DNA from: JAGOGN01 sp036652735
GTDB lineage: Bacteria; Bacillota; Clostridia; Lachnospirales; Lachnospiraceae
Assembly: GCA_036652735.1 (NCBI GenBank)
Contig: JAVVVI010000015.1
Span: 1 to 44,525 of the forward strand
Reading direction: 5' to 3'
DNA length: 44,525 nucleotides
The notes below the pieces were generated by a model that was not told the DNA's origin, did not search any database, and was given only the letters and a program-made list of their open reading frames with translations. Positions 28,158-37,071 of the stretch are shown piece after piece. Numbering within the stretch: the first letter of the stretch is position 1; every line of letters begins with the position of its first letter. The translations under genes were made by a program, and so were the position numbers.

Positions 28158-29981
28158 TTATTCCCCATAATGCTGTGCCTGTGCATTCCACAATTCAGAA
28201 TACAAAACCCGATTCTGCAGCAGCTTTTCATGATTTCCTCTTTCCACTATTTCTCCATTTTCAAATACCAGAATATCATCACAGAACCTGCAGCTACTCA
28301 TTCTATGCGTAATAAAAATGCTGGTTTTATGTTTTACTAATTCATCAAATCGTTTATAAATTTCGTATTCACTAACAGGATCTAACGCCGCTGTCGGTTC
28401 ATCCAGTATGATCAATGGGGCATCTTTATACAATGCCCTGGCAATAGCCAGTTTCTGCATTTCTCCTCCGCTGACATTTACCCCACCTTCGTTACCTGAA
28501 AACATAGGTGTATCCAGTTTTTGGGGCATCTTCTTTACCACCTGTTCCACACCAGCCTTAGTAAGGCAGTTCCATATTTTATCCCTATCACATACCCTGG
28601 ATGTGGCTATATTCTGTCCTACCGGAAATGCAAACATGGTAAAATCCTGAAATGCCACGCTGAACAAACCCATATAATCCTGATAATCATATTCCTTAAT
28701 GTCAATTCCATCTAAGGAAATTGTCCCCTGTGTAGGATGGTAAAGTCCGCAAAGTAGCTTGATAAAAGTGGTTTTGCCAGCCCCGTTTCTTCCTACAATT
28801 GCCGTTTTATTGTTGCCATTTATCTTGCAGTTTATATTCCTCAGTGTCATATTCTCGCTTCCCGGATAGCAAAACGACACATTATGGAATTCAATTTCAT
28901 ACGCTCTTCCAGCTTCTTTCCTAATTGGTAAAACTCCTCCCCTGCTGTCATCCTCCATTTCCATAAAATCAATGAAGTCCTGCATGAATTCACAATTTCG
29001 GGCAATTTCTCCATTGGTCCAGACAAGGGTTGTCATATCATTCATGAAGCTGGTCATTGCCCCCGCATATTTTGTAAAAGATCCTATGCTGATAGCTTTG
29101 CTCCATATTTTTAATAAAATCAGAGCATAAGAATAAACCGTAAAGACCGCACTAATTCCCTGTCCGGTAAGTTCCTGCCTTCTCCTTACTGTTTTCATTT
29201 TTTTATAAAGCCCGGAAGAAACATCTAAAAATCCATTGAAGTTCCCCAAAAGCAAATCCTTCATATGGTATAAATGAGCCGTCTTGTTTGCTTTCTCATT
29301 GCCATAAATTTGATCCATGTAATAAGAAAGCCCTTCCTCTGCATCTCCATGTCCTGAGAAAATTTGATTCTGCTGTTTAAGAAAATACCCACTGGAGAAA
29401 AAGGTCGCTTTCATAACGAGTCCCACCGCTACCAAAAAGCTAAGAACAGTTATTGGAACACTGATTCTGCCCATGGTTCCCTTGGCAAAGCACATATAGC
29501 CTACCAGACCCAGGGCAGTGATCCCCGAAATAGCTGAACTTAAGAGCTGCTGATATAAATACAGAATTTCCTCCAAACCACCATACATATCAATGGTTCT
29601 TTCCGCTCGATAAATTTTACCTGCAACTTCTGGGTTTTCAAAGCTTTCAAAGTTGATCGATAGGGCCTTTTTCCGCATTAAAATTTTAAAATCCGTATAC
29701 AGCATCTGATATTTCACTGCAAGAATTTTTGACAATTGATTTTGTAGTAATCCAAATAGCAGACTTAAACCAATCAAAAAAACTACATGAACAACGGCTG
29801 CTGTCCATGCCCCCATAAGCAGATTATCAATAATCATTGCCGAAAAAACAAATCCTATGTAAGGGATTCCTGCTTCCAGCAAGGCTGAACAAACAGACAC
29901 CCAAATGGCTCCTCCATCCAACCCTCGAAGAACCTTTAGCAGATAAAAACCTTTTTTATGAAATTTAAATTTGTCACGCAT
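28158..29981 (-). CDS. ABC exporter half-transporter (second subunit of pair B)
   Basis: This 607-residue membrane-ATPase protein has Walker A GRNGAGKTT, signature VSGGEMQK, Walker B LIILDEPTAALD and H-loop ITHRMSS. The start at 29981, after AAGGAGGACCCAAACC, overlaps the upstream subunit by 8 bp. It is paralogous to the gene at 20934-22754. It lies in one run with the Cys-containing peptide, the radical SAM gene and the ABC-F gene, so it probably exported the mature peptide with its partner. No N-terminal C39 peptidase domain is present, so leader removal would need another enzyme. Confidence 0.9.
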   Translation of the reverse strand: MRDKFKFHKKGFYLLKVLRGLDGGAIWVSVCSALLEAGIPYIGFVFSAMIIDNLLMGAWTAAVVHVVFLIGLSLLFGLLQNQLSKILAVKYQMLYTDFKILMRKKALSINFESFENPEVAGKIYRAERTIDMYGGLEEILYLYQQLLSSAISGITALGLVGYMCFAKGTMGRISVPITVLSFLVAVGLVMKATFFSSGYFLKQQNQIFSGHGDAEEGLSYYMDQIYGNEKANKTAHLYHMKDLLLGNFNGFLDVSSGLYKKMKTVRRRQELTGQGISAVFTVYSYALILLKIWSKAISIGSFTKYAGAMTSFMNDMTTLVWTNGEIARNCEFMQDFIDFMEMEDDSRGGVLPIRKEAGRAYEIEFHNVSFCYPGSENMTLRNINCKINGNNKTAIVGRNGAGKTTFIKLLCGLYHPTQGTISLDGIDIKEYDYQDYMGLFSVAFQDFTMFAFPVGQNIATSRVCDRDKIWNCLTKAGVEQVVKKMPQKLDTPMFSGNEGGVNVSGGEMQKLAIARALYKDAPLIILDEPTAALDPVSEYEIYKRFDELVKHKTSIFITHRMSSCRFCDDILVFENGEIVERGNHEKLLQNRVLYSELWNAQAQHYGE

Positions 29982-31782
29982 GGTTTGGGTCCTCCTTCCG
30001 ATAGTATTTTGCCTGAACCTCATACATATTGGCATACTTGCCCTTTTGGTTCATCAATTCATCATGAGTTCCCATTTCTGCGATCTCACCGTTTTCAAAG
30101 AACAGGATTCTATCGCAAAATTTGGTAGAGCTTAATCTGTGAGAAATAAAGATACTGGTTTTTCCTTGGCTCAGTTGGCTGTACTTTTGATACAATTCAT
30201 TTTCTGCTATTGGATCCAGTGCCGCAGTAGGCTCATCCAAAATTACAACAGACGATTCTTTATAAAGAGTTCTGGCAAGCATCAGCTTCTGCATTTCTCC
30301 CCCTGACAAATTAACACCCTCCGGGTCAAGATCCCTTGTGACGCTTGTTTTCTCCCTATTTGGCAGCTTTTGTATACTCTCCCAAAGCCCCGCCATCATA
30401 AGCTTTTCTTTCAATTTAGATGCATTCTGATCTTGTACCAGACATCCTGTCACATTATCTGCAATGCTGGCTGCAAATGCAAATACTTCCTGAAAAACAA
30501 CTGCAAATTCACTAAGGTAGCTTGTTTCCTCTATGGTAGCAATATCTATACCGTCCAAAAGAATTCTGCCCTCTGTGGGTCGATACAGACCCAGCAAAAG
30601 CTTTATTACTGTACTCTTTCCTGCCCCGTTGATACCCACTAGCGCCAGTTTTTCTCCACTGCGAATGGTAACATTTAAATCATGGATACAATCCTTTTCT
30701 GCTTCCGGGTACTTGAAACTTATATGCTCCATAGTTAGAGTATGTGGTTTCATGGGATTGGTCACCTTTTCCACACCGTTTCTTTTTTCCTCCCCATAGC
30801 TTAAGAAATACCTATAATGGCCCACAATTGTATTGTTTCGCGTTAGTTCTTTGACATTTTCAAACAAACCCATGATCCAACCATTAAATCCTGCCACAAT
30901 CCCTATATTTAGTATAAATCGTTCTATAGTCATATCGCCTTGGTACATAAGGTAGATTAAATACCCATACACAATTCCATCCCGAAGAAATGCAAGAATT
31001 TTTTCCAAGTTATCAAACAGCAGGTAATAATTAGCACTTTTATTCTGTAATTTCAGAACTTTCTTTCTCAAGGTATTAAATTCTTCTAAAAACCACGCTT
31101 GCATCCGGTATATACGAATATCCTTGGCACCCTTTTGATCTAATGTGATCTGATACATATATTGAAGGCTTGTGTATTCTCCGCTCAGTTCTTCCTGTAC
31201 CAGATAGTCTTTTTTCCCTGTTACTCTACTTGCAAAGACAGCCAAAAATGTAAAGGCAAGTAGCATCAAAATAATCATTGGGCTTGTCGCACCAATTACT
31301 GCCACATATGCCAGCATCCCCAACAGGTTCACGCTAATTTCCGGTAGTTGCTTTAAAAACATTTCAATTCCGGTTTCATTTCCTTCATAAACCGCTCTTC
31401 TAGCCTTTTCAAACTGCCGCTGCCCTTCTGGACTTTCACATAAATAAAAAGGAATTTCCAGGGATTTTTTCATGAGCTTTGTTCCCTGCCTATCTCGAAA
31501 CAAAAATAGAATCTGCTCATACATGCGTACTAGATAGGTATCTACCATTTGTAAGAGTAAAATTCCCGCAATAAAAGTCAATAGCTTAATAATCCCGGTT
31601 TCTAGGTTTTCACCTTCCGTCATCCTTCCCACCACATAGCTTGGGAAGGCTGCCAGCAATAGAGGTAGCAAAACTCCAAGCAAAATATGTGGAATGGAAT
31701 ATACGTAAAAACTTCGAGATTTGTCTTCTCTTAACAGGAATAAAGAAAACCTCAGATTATTGAATAGATTGTATTTTTTCAC
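29974..31782 (-). CDS. ABC exporter half-transporter (first subunit of pair B)
   Basis: This 602-residue protein starts with GTG, chosen because GGAGGGAGC precedes it directly and the basic start MKKYNLFNN follows. The ATPase domain has Walker A GINGAGKST, signature LSGGEMQK, Walker B VVILDEPTAALD and H-loop ISHRLSS. It lies 19 bp after the broken radical SAM gene and overlaps its partner. It is paralogous to 22732-24558. It is the likely partner subunit for peptide export. Confidence 0.9.
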   Translation of the reverse strand: MKKYNLFNNLRFSLFLLREDKSRSFYVYSIPHILLGVLLPLLLAAFPSYVVGRMTEGENLETGIIKLLTFIAGILLLQMVDTYLVRMYEQILFLFRDRQGTKLMKKSLEIPFYLCESPEGQRQFEKARRAVYEGNETGIEMFLKQLPEISVNLLGMLAYVAVIGATSPMIILMLLAFTFLAVFASRVTGKKDYLVQEELSGEYTSLQYMYQITLDQKGAKDIRIYRMQAWFLEEFNTLRKKVLKLQNKSANYYLLFDNLEKILAFLRDGIVYGYLIYLMYQGDMTIERFILNIGIVAGFNGWIMGLFENVKELTRNNTIVGHYRYFLSYGEEKRNGVEKVTNPMKPHTLTMEHISFKYPEAEKDCIHDLNVTIRSGEKLALVGINGAGKSTVIKLLLGLYRPTEGRILLDGIDIATIEETSYLSEFAVVFQEVFAFAASIADNVTGCLVQDQNASKLKEKLMMAGLWESIQKLPNREKTSVTRDLDPEGVNLSGGEMQKLMLARTLYKESSVVILDEPTAALDPIAENELYQKYSQLSQGKTSIFISHRLSSTKFCDRILFFENGEIAEMGTHDELMNQKGKYANMYEVQAKYYRKEDPNHA

Positions 31783-31801
31783 GCTCCCTCCTAACTGTCA
31801 A

Positions 31802-32950
31802 TCATTGATAATTGATAAAATTATGTACAAAATTATCCATTAGCTGTGTAACCTTTTCGTCCTGTTGGTATTCGATAATGCATTCTATACACAGTTGAAG
31901 AATATTTCTATCTTTACATTCTCCATTATCCATAACTGGCCATTCCATTGTATTTTGCATGACTGCAGCCGTACAAATTTTACATAGATACTTCGCCCAG
32001 CATAAAGCACATACCTTATTATTGTCTTTACAGTTTACCTCTTGAATGTGGGCGTTGCAAACTTCATTCTCCCTCACAGCATATTCCTTCTCACCCCAAA
32101 AGTGAAAACAATTATATTTTGTTCCATCATAATCATAAGTAACAGAAAAATCAGAAAACAAATCATCACAATAATTTATGCTTCTGGCTCCAAACGACAG
32201 CGACATCAATGTGCGATACAAGTAGGGATTAATTCCACCTGTTTGCTGATTATTGTAAACTTTTCTGGCGGATTCCCATATATTATCTTTTATTTGTTTT
32301 TCTGTTGAACAATTAATCGGCAACATTTCTCTCTCATTAGAAAGTACTCTGCTTATTGTTGCCCTCACACCTAGTCCCTTGAAGTAATCATCAATATCAT
32401 CATATGTATATTTAAGCCTTTCATGATAGCCTGTATATGTAGCTAAACATTCCACATTATTGTAATTCATTTTTTTAACCATGTCAAATCCCTGCATTAC
32501 CTTTGCATAACTTCCTTTCCCACGCAAAAAATCTGTAATATCCATAGGACCATCAATACTTAATGCCAATTTTATATTATGCTCTTTAAAAAACACTAAC
32601 ATCTCCTCATTCAAATACCAACCATTAGTTACAATTTCATAGTTTTCAATATTTCATCTATTATATTTTCAAGTGTTTTAAAAGACATTAGTCCATTTTT
32701 TTTTAGAGGCATACTTTCCTCCATCTGCATAGCAATATTTGCAATTCAAATTGCACTCGTTACTCACATTCAAGACAATTTTTGAAATACTATCCTTATT
32801 GGTAAATTGTTTTTTTCTAGTAAATTCATCTTCATCTTTCACATATTCTGCAAAATCCTCTTCATTTGTTATTTTATATAATTCCAAACTACTACCATCA
32901 AAAACATACTTTGTATCTTTAAATTCAAAAACCTTTAATAATTTTCTCAT
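31802..32950 (-). pseudogene. Radical SAM/SPASM peptide maturase, broken by internal deletion and frameshift
   Basis: The N-terminal piece (32950-32678) carries the radical SAM cluster motif CNLNCKYC followed by YADGGKY. The C-terminal piece (from 32614) carries IKLALSIDGP and a SPASM-like Cys set (VCALCWAKYLCKICTAAV, then GECKD). Both pieces are in the same frame, but between them lie three stops. Reading the A9 tract (T9 on the plus strand at 32696-32704) one base shorter gives SKKNGLMSFKTLENIIDEIL, and a second shift near 32645-32655 gives NYEIVTNGWYLNEEM. The GGEP segment that radical SAM enzymes have between these two is absent, so bases were deleted there. The enzyme is almost surely inactive here. 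It followed the Cys-containing peptide gene and would have modified it. Confidence 0.82.
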
Positions 32951-33324
32951 ATAAACCTAACTTTTATTATAAGTTTACACTTCTCAATTATAGAGGCTAC
33001 AAACTTATTTTTTATGATATAGGTATTGGATGAATTATTGGTCATCCTGTCATACCTACATGGTTGACAATATACTTTATAATCCTGAACCCAGATGATA
33101 CAATTACCTTTTCATGAACTATAACTGCCTTCCGGTATCAAGCCACCAACAGAATATTTCTTATCGGAGAATAATAATAACGTAAGAGTTAGGGACGCTA
33201 ACTAATCTTTGATAAGCCATGATTGATTTTTTCTTGCTATAAAAGTTGGTGACAATCTGTGAACGATAAATCGATTAACTATCTACGCTTTCTACTGTTT
33301 TACTGATATATGCTGTTCATCTGC
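32951..33324. other. Intergenic stretch without recognisable gene
   Basis: About 370 bp lie between the peptide terminator and the maturase start. The stretch is AT-rich. I see no credible coding frame, RNA gene or repeat. A promoter for the maturase might lie here, since the terminator upstream would limit read-through. Confidence 0.5.
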
Positions 33325-33372
33325 AAATAAAAAACGCATACATAATATAGAAATGATACCATGTATGCGTTT
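33325..33372 (-). terminator. Terminator or attenuator after the Cys-containing peptide gene
   Basis: A perfect 12-bp stem pairs 33332-33343 (AAACGCATACAT) with 33361-33372 (ATGTATGCGTTT) around a 17-nt loop. On the minus strand it is followed by TTTTTT. It starts 4 bp after the peptide stop. Such a hairpin lets the precursor be made in excess over the enzymes downstream, as is common in peptide-maturation operons. Confidence 0.8.
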
Positions 33373-33376
33373 ATTA

Positions 33377-33466
33377 TTACCTGCCTGCACCGCATGAGTG
33401 CGACTGATTTGTACATCCATGGTTTGGTTTGGATGAATATCCGTTTATCAAAACGATTCTTTCCAT
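33377..33466 (-). CDS. Cys-containing RiPP precursor-like peptide, 29 residues
   Basis: A 29-residue reading frame starts MERIVLINGYSS and ends with a core-like tail, HGCTNQSHSCGAGR, containing two Cys. The start has a strong ribosome site (GGGAGGG, 7-8 bp away), a near-consensus promoter upstream and a terminator downstream, so it is a real transcription unit even though it is tiny. It precedes a radical SAM/SPASM maturase gene and an ABC exporter pair on the same strand, the usual order of radical-SAM RiPP operons such as those for Cys-rich clostridial peptides. A longer in-frame start (33598) would pass through the promoter and is rejected. The modification type is unknown; thioether bridging at Cys is one option. 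Confidence 0.75.
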   Translation of the reverse strand: MERIVLINGYSSKPNHGCTNQSHSCGAGR

Positions 33467-33505
33467 GCATTTTCCCTCCCTTTTTCCTCTATTTAACACA
33501 ATTTC

Positions 33506-33534
33506 AGTATAATTGTCTATCTCTAATTTTTCAA
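33506..33534 (-). promoter_or_regulatory. Promoter of the Cys-containing peptide gene
   Basis: On the minus strand -35 TTGAAA (33534-33529) and -10 TATACT (33511-33506) are separated by 17 bp. Transcription would begin near 33499, giving a leader of about 33 nt with a GGGAGGG ribosome site. Confidence 0.7.
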
Positions 33535-33708
33535 TTTTTTTCAATCGCAAATTTCTACATTTTTCGACAAACATTTGAATTATCTTTAATCGCCACATTT
33601 CAGCGGCGTGGTTTTCTACATTTTTCTGGTGTCAACCAACAAATTATGTTTCCAACCTGCTGCAGCTTTACCGCAAATTATATTCTCTAATGAATATATC
33701 CCTGCCCT

Positions 33709-33758
33709 GAGGTTGCCGCTTTAGAGATTGATAAATCTTGAAGCGACAGCCTCTTTTT
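33709..33758 (+). terminator. Orphan terminator-like hairpin
   Basis: GAGGTTGCCGCTT (33709-33721) pairs with AAGCGACAGCCTC (33741-33753), with one wobble and one mismatch, and is followed by TTTTT. No plus-strand gene precedes it now, so it may be left over from a lost gene. Confidence 0.45.
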
Positions 33759-33837
33759 ACGCTCTTTTATAAATTGAACCAAATCACGCATGCTGCGTGA
33801 TAGCCCTTCTTAAATTTTAGTCTACCAGTATTGCGTT

Positions 33838-33911
33838 GATTTCAATAATCCTGGAACCACCCAGTAATTGCTTAGATTTCAATAATCCTGGAACCACCCA
33901 GTAATTGCTTT
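33838..33911. repeat. 37-bp tandem duplication
   Basis: Two adjacent copies (33838-33874 and 33875-33911) start GATTTCAATAATCCTGGAAC and match at 36 of 37 positions. They lie in decayed DNA at the edge of the ABC-transporter remnant. The duplication looks like a replication-slippage or recombination scar. Confidence 0.85.
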
Positions 33912-34044
33912 ATTAAATAATTGTAAATTTTATATTTTATGTTTTCAACTTCACATAAATTCATCGATGGAGTATTATAATCAGATCTGCTTTTTTCAGG
34001 ACCATTAACTTCCGCTAATGCAATAATTCCTTTTTCTTGAATTT

Positions 34045-34470
34045 TCAAGAAATAATATGTCCATCCTTCATCTGAATCACTCTGTGGCACTGCTTTGCAA
34101 CAGACAGATTATGTGTTACGATAATCAGCAGTTTATTTTGCTTTTTCACAGTTCCATCAGGATATTCAAGGATAATTGGCTGATTACATACATTCGCCCG
34201 CGCAATTGCCACACGCTGTCGTTCACCTCCGGACAGCTTGGTAACATTGCGGTGCAGCTTGTCAGCGATATAGAGGCTTTCTGCCGCTTCCGGAATCCGG
34301 TCGTAAAATCAGACCTATCATATTTAGCGCTCCGTATTCATTATTCAAGAGGTATGTAGGGTGGTAAATGTACATATCCTCGGGAGCAACGTCCAATGGA
34401 TAGGCAGTGCCGTTTAGGGTAATACCGGCTACATACAGTATTTTGTTTGATATCATTTGACACCGCAAAG
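34045..34470 (-). pseudogene. Remnant of a LolD/MacB-type ABC ATPase
   Basis: The minus strand codes DKLHRNVTKLSGGERQR followed by VAIARAN (ABC signature region) and LLIIVTHNLSVAKQCHRV (H-loop region) in one frame. LNMIGLILRPDSGSG, from the part after Walker A, lies in another frame. Walker A and the Walker B/D-loop are missing, so it is inactivated by deletions and frameshifts. Fragments up to 34612 may come from a linked adaptor or permease but cannot be assigned. Downstream towards 33870 I see no intact gene. Confidence 0.75.
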
Positions 34471-34612
34471 GTTACCGATTCCCCCTGCTTATCCTGCAAG
34501 GAGTCAGGTCAGAATAAACCCCAAGCAGCAGAACGACCTGTGTGTAACCATGCCAACCGGAGATTGATACATAACTGCCTGCATTGCCATCCTTTGAGAA
34601 TACATCGTTAAA

Positions 34613-35392
34613 TTATGCCATGCTTCCTTTCAATTTACTCAAACCTCTGCTATACAGCCCTTGAGATAAAGCAATTAATAAGACTAACCATATCACACTT
34701 TTCAAGATAACCAATCCAGCCTCTGCCACAGAATATCCTTCTAATAAAATATTCGCCGGTGCATAAATATAACATTGGAAGGGCATCAGCATAAATACCT
34801 TCCTGGCTAACACGGGCATCAATGCCAAGGGGAATAAACTGCCGGATACAATGCTCTTAAAGGCTGCGATAATTCTTATAAATCCCCTGATACGTTCCTG
34901 GGACATAGCCAATAACCCAATGGTATACCATGTAAAAAACTCCACCAGTGTTCCAACCAACCAACAGATAACAAATAGAAAAATGGCATCTGCAGATGTC
35001 TTTTTACTCATCCATATTAGTAAAATACTGGGTATAAAGATAATGGCATAAATGCTCATGCTGGCCATATATTTGGATAATTTGGGCAAAATATAATGAT
35101 AGGGGCGTACCAAATAATTAAAAATCGTACCTTCTAATATATCTTCCTCAATGTCTGCGGCTATATGCACAAAAGGATATGCAAGACCTAACAGTCCTGT
35201 GATAAAATAATAAAAAATCATATATTCCAAATCAAATGCCGCTTCCCTTGCTATATATTTCCATAGAAACAAATACAGCAGCATCTGAATCGGCAACTCT
35301 ATCAGTTTGAAAAATACCGTAACAGGGTATCGAAGATATTCTTTTAAATAGCTGATATATAACGTCCAATGCTTACCCCTGAATACTTTCAT
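34613..35392 (-). CDS. ABC-2 type permease (second subunit of the export system)
   Basis: This 259-residue protein has six hydrophobic segments and no soluble domain, like ABC-2 permeases of the DUF990-type group (YPVTVFFKLIELPIQMLLYLF, and the IFNYLVRPYHYILPKL motif after the second helix). It overlaps the first permease gene by 20 bp. With the ATPase at 36136-37071 and the other permease it forms a complete exporter, presumably for the product of the enzymes encoded upstream. It is the last gene of the run. Confidence 0.85.
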   Translation of the reverse strand: MKVFRGKHWTLYISYLKEYLRYPVTVFFKLIELPIQMLLYLFLWKYIAREAAFDLEYMIFYYFITGLLGLAYPFVHIAADIEEDILEGTIFNYLVRPYHYILPKLSKYMASMSIYAIIFIPSILLIWMSKKTSADAIFLFVICWLVGTLVEFFTWYTIGLLAMSQERIRGFIRIIAAFKSIVSGSLFPLALMPVLARKVFMLMPFQCYIYAPANILLEGYSVAEAGLVILKSVIWLVLLIALSQGLYSRGLSKLKGSMA

Positions 35393-36173
35393 ATCTCATT
35401 CGCCCCCTTTGAAATACTATTTTGTTAAGAATAAACCAAAAAATTAAATTTGCAATTAGCAAAATAACTCCCATGACAATCTGTGTCACTGCATATTTTT
35501 CTAAAACTACCTTTGCAGGAAACGTGCTGAAAAAATAGAAAGGAAAAATCACAGTAACAATACTCCTTAAAACCAGTGGAAAAATGTCTAATGGATACTT
35601 ATTAAATAAAGTAAGGTTCTCACTAATTTCAACAATTGCTTCTACTTTATGCAGCCAGAAGGCCATGTAACTAAAAATAAATTGAATCAATGCAAAAGTC
35701 AGGCTAGCCCAAAAGACTACTGCAATACTTATCAGCAGCGGGACTATTCCAAAGCTCTCTTTTGATACCGCAAGAATCACCAAAAATTTAATAAAACTAA
35801 ATACAATTCCTCCGAAGTCTGCATTCAAAAAAATAAGCCTGAATCTGGTATCCATGGGTCTGCAAATTTGAACATCAAAAAATCCGGTGTATATCGCCTT
35901 CCAATAGGAAGATGCGATTCCAAATATATTCTGGTGAAAGCCATAAAACAGCTCAGAATAAGCTACGTACACCAGCAATTTGGAAAAAGTCCAGCCCTCC
36001 ACTGCAAAGCCGACATTGGTCACCAAATACCAAAACAGTATACTCCCGAGTAAAAATGCAATATTACTGATAGACATAAAAACAAAATCACGTTTATACA
36101 TCTTTACCCTGCTCATCCGTAATTGAAAATAAACTCTACCGTAGACTAGTATTCTTTTCAACAAGATACTCAT
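35373..36173 (-). CDS. ABC-2 type permease (first subunit of the export system)
   Basis: This 266-residue protein has six membrane segments and a cytoplasmic motif (FDVQICRPMDTRFRLIF) like that in the partner permease. The start at 36173 follows AGAGGTGT and overlaps the ATPase gene by 38 bp; an alternative Met at 36116 has no good ribosome site. It is a subunit of the exporter of the novel cluster. Confidence 0.85.
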   Translation of the reverse strand: MSILLKRILVYGRVYFQLRMSRVKMYKRDFVFMSISNIAFLLGSILFWYLVTNVGFAVEGWTFSKLLVYVAYSELFYGFHQNIFGIASSYWKAIYTGFFDVQICRPMDTRFRLIFLNADFGGIVFSFIKFLVILAVSKESFGIVPLLISIAVVFWASLTFALIQFIFSYMAFWLHKVEAIVEISENLTLFNKYPLDIFPLVLRSIVTVIFPFYFFSTFPAKVVLEKYAVTQIVMGVILLIANLIFWFILNKIVFQRGRMRYESIQG

Positions 36174-37071
36174 ACACCTCTTTCACCCCCACACCTTCCT
36201 CTTCTATCTTCTGAATATTGTATGCATTGATAATTTTATGTATCATTTTACGCTTTTCGTCTTCACCATCGTATATGTAAGATACTGTTCGTGCTTCTTC
36301 ATCCATATCTCTCATGCTGTCTTTTAACTCCAGTTGTATTTTTCCATCAATAACCTGATGGTACTGTACCTTTAGACAGCTTCTTTGCCGCATCAGAAAT
36401 TCCATCTGTTTTCCGTCTGCATCATATAGAATTTCACCCTTTTTCAAAACAATGACTCTTTTAAAATACTCTGTTAAGTATTCTAATTCATGAGTCACTA
36501 CAATCATGGTTGCTTTACTGGTTTTATTTATTTTATACAACAATTCATATAATGCTTTTTTTGACTTAATATCCAGTCCGTTCGTCGGCTCATCTAGAAA
36601 AACATACCTGGGGTCATGCAGGAGCACCGATACAATTTCGCATTTTGTTCGTTCCCCATAGCTTAATTTTCTGTATTGCTTTTCATATAATGCTTGAATA
36701 TCCAGATATGCATCACAAATTTTTAATCGTTCCTTGAAAACCGCATCATCTAAACGGTACATTTCCTTAAAGAAAATCAAGTTATCCATAACCTTTAAGT
36801 CAATAATAAAGGAAGGTTTTTGGTTAAACATAACACCAAATTGAGTTCGAAATGATTTTTGCTCCTTGAATATATCTTTTCCATCAATCTCAATAGAACC
36901 TTCCGTTGGTTTTATTACTCCTGTCAAACACTTCATCAGGGTTGATTTTCCAGAACCATTATGTCCAAGTAATGCTACCATTTCCCCGTCTTGAATCTTA
37001 AGATTTATCCCCTTAAGAATATCTAATTGGCCCTTCCTATATTTTACAGACACGCCGTTAGCATGAATCAT
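36136..37071 (-). CDS. ABC transporter ATPase of the export system
   Basis: This 311-residue protein has Walker A GHNGSGKST, Q-loop FGVMFNQKPSF, signature LSYGERTK, Walker B YVFLDEPTNGLD and H-loop VVTHELEYL. A C-terminal extension of about 90 residues follows the ATPase core, as in ATPases of ABC-2 exporters. It overlaps the HExxH gene by 14 bp and the first permease by 38 bp. The tight coupling to the modifying enzymes points to export of their product, or to immunity. Confidence 0.9.
   Translation of the reverse strand: MIHANGVSVKYRKGQLDILKGINLKIQDGEMVALLGHNGSGKSTLMKCLTGVIKPTEGSIEIDGKDIFKEQKSFRTQFGVMFNQKPSFIIDLKVMDNLIFFKEMYRLDDAVFKERLKICDAYLDIQALYEKQYRKLSYGERTKCEIVSVLLHDPRYVFLDEPTNGLDIKSKKALYELLYKINKTSKATMIVVTHELEYLTEYFKRVIVLKKGEILYDADGKQMEFLMRQRSCLKVQYHQVIDGKIQLELKDSMRDMDEEARTVSYIYDGEDEKRKMIHKIINAYNIQKIEEEGVGVKEVYEYLVEKNTSLR

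Noticed and set aside
32696..32704. A9 tract as a programmed frameshift site in the maturase
   Set aside because: A single slip would not restore the protein because a second shift and a missing GGEP segment follow. Decay is simpler.
33467..33598. Longer 73-residue form of the Cys-containing peptide
   Set aside because: The extra part would run through the -35/-10 promoter and lacks a ribosome site at its start.
33872..34090. 72-residue minus-strand frame ending in the 37-bp repeat
   Set aside because: It overlaps the ATPase remnant in another frame, has no ribosome site and matches no family I know. It is probably chance in decayed DNA.
34057..34359. Plus-strand 100-residue frame
   Set aside because: It is the antisense of the decayed ABC ATPase with its LSGGERQR motif.
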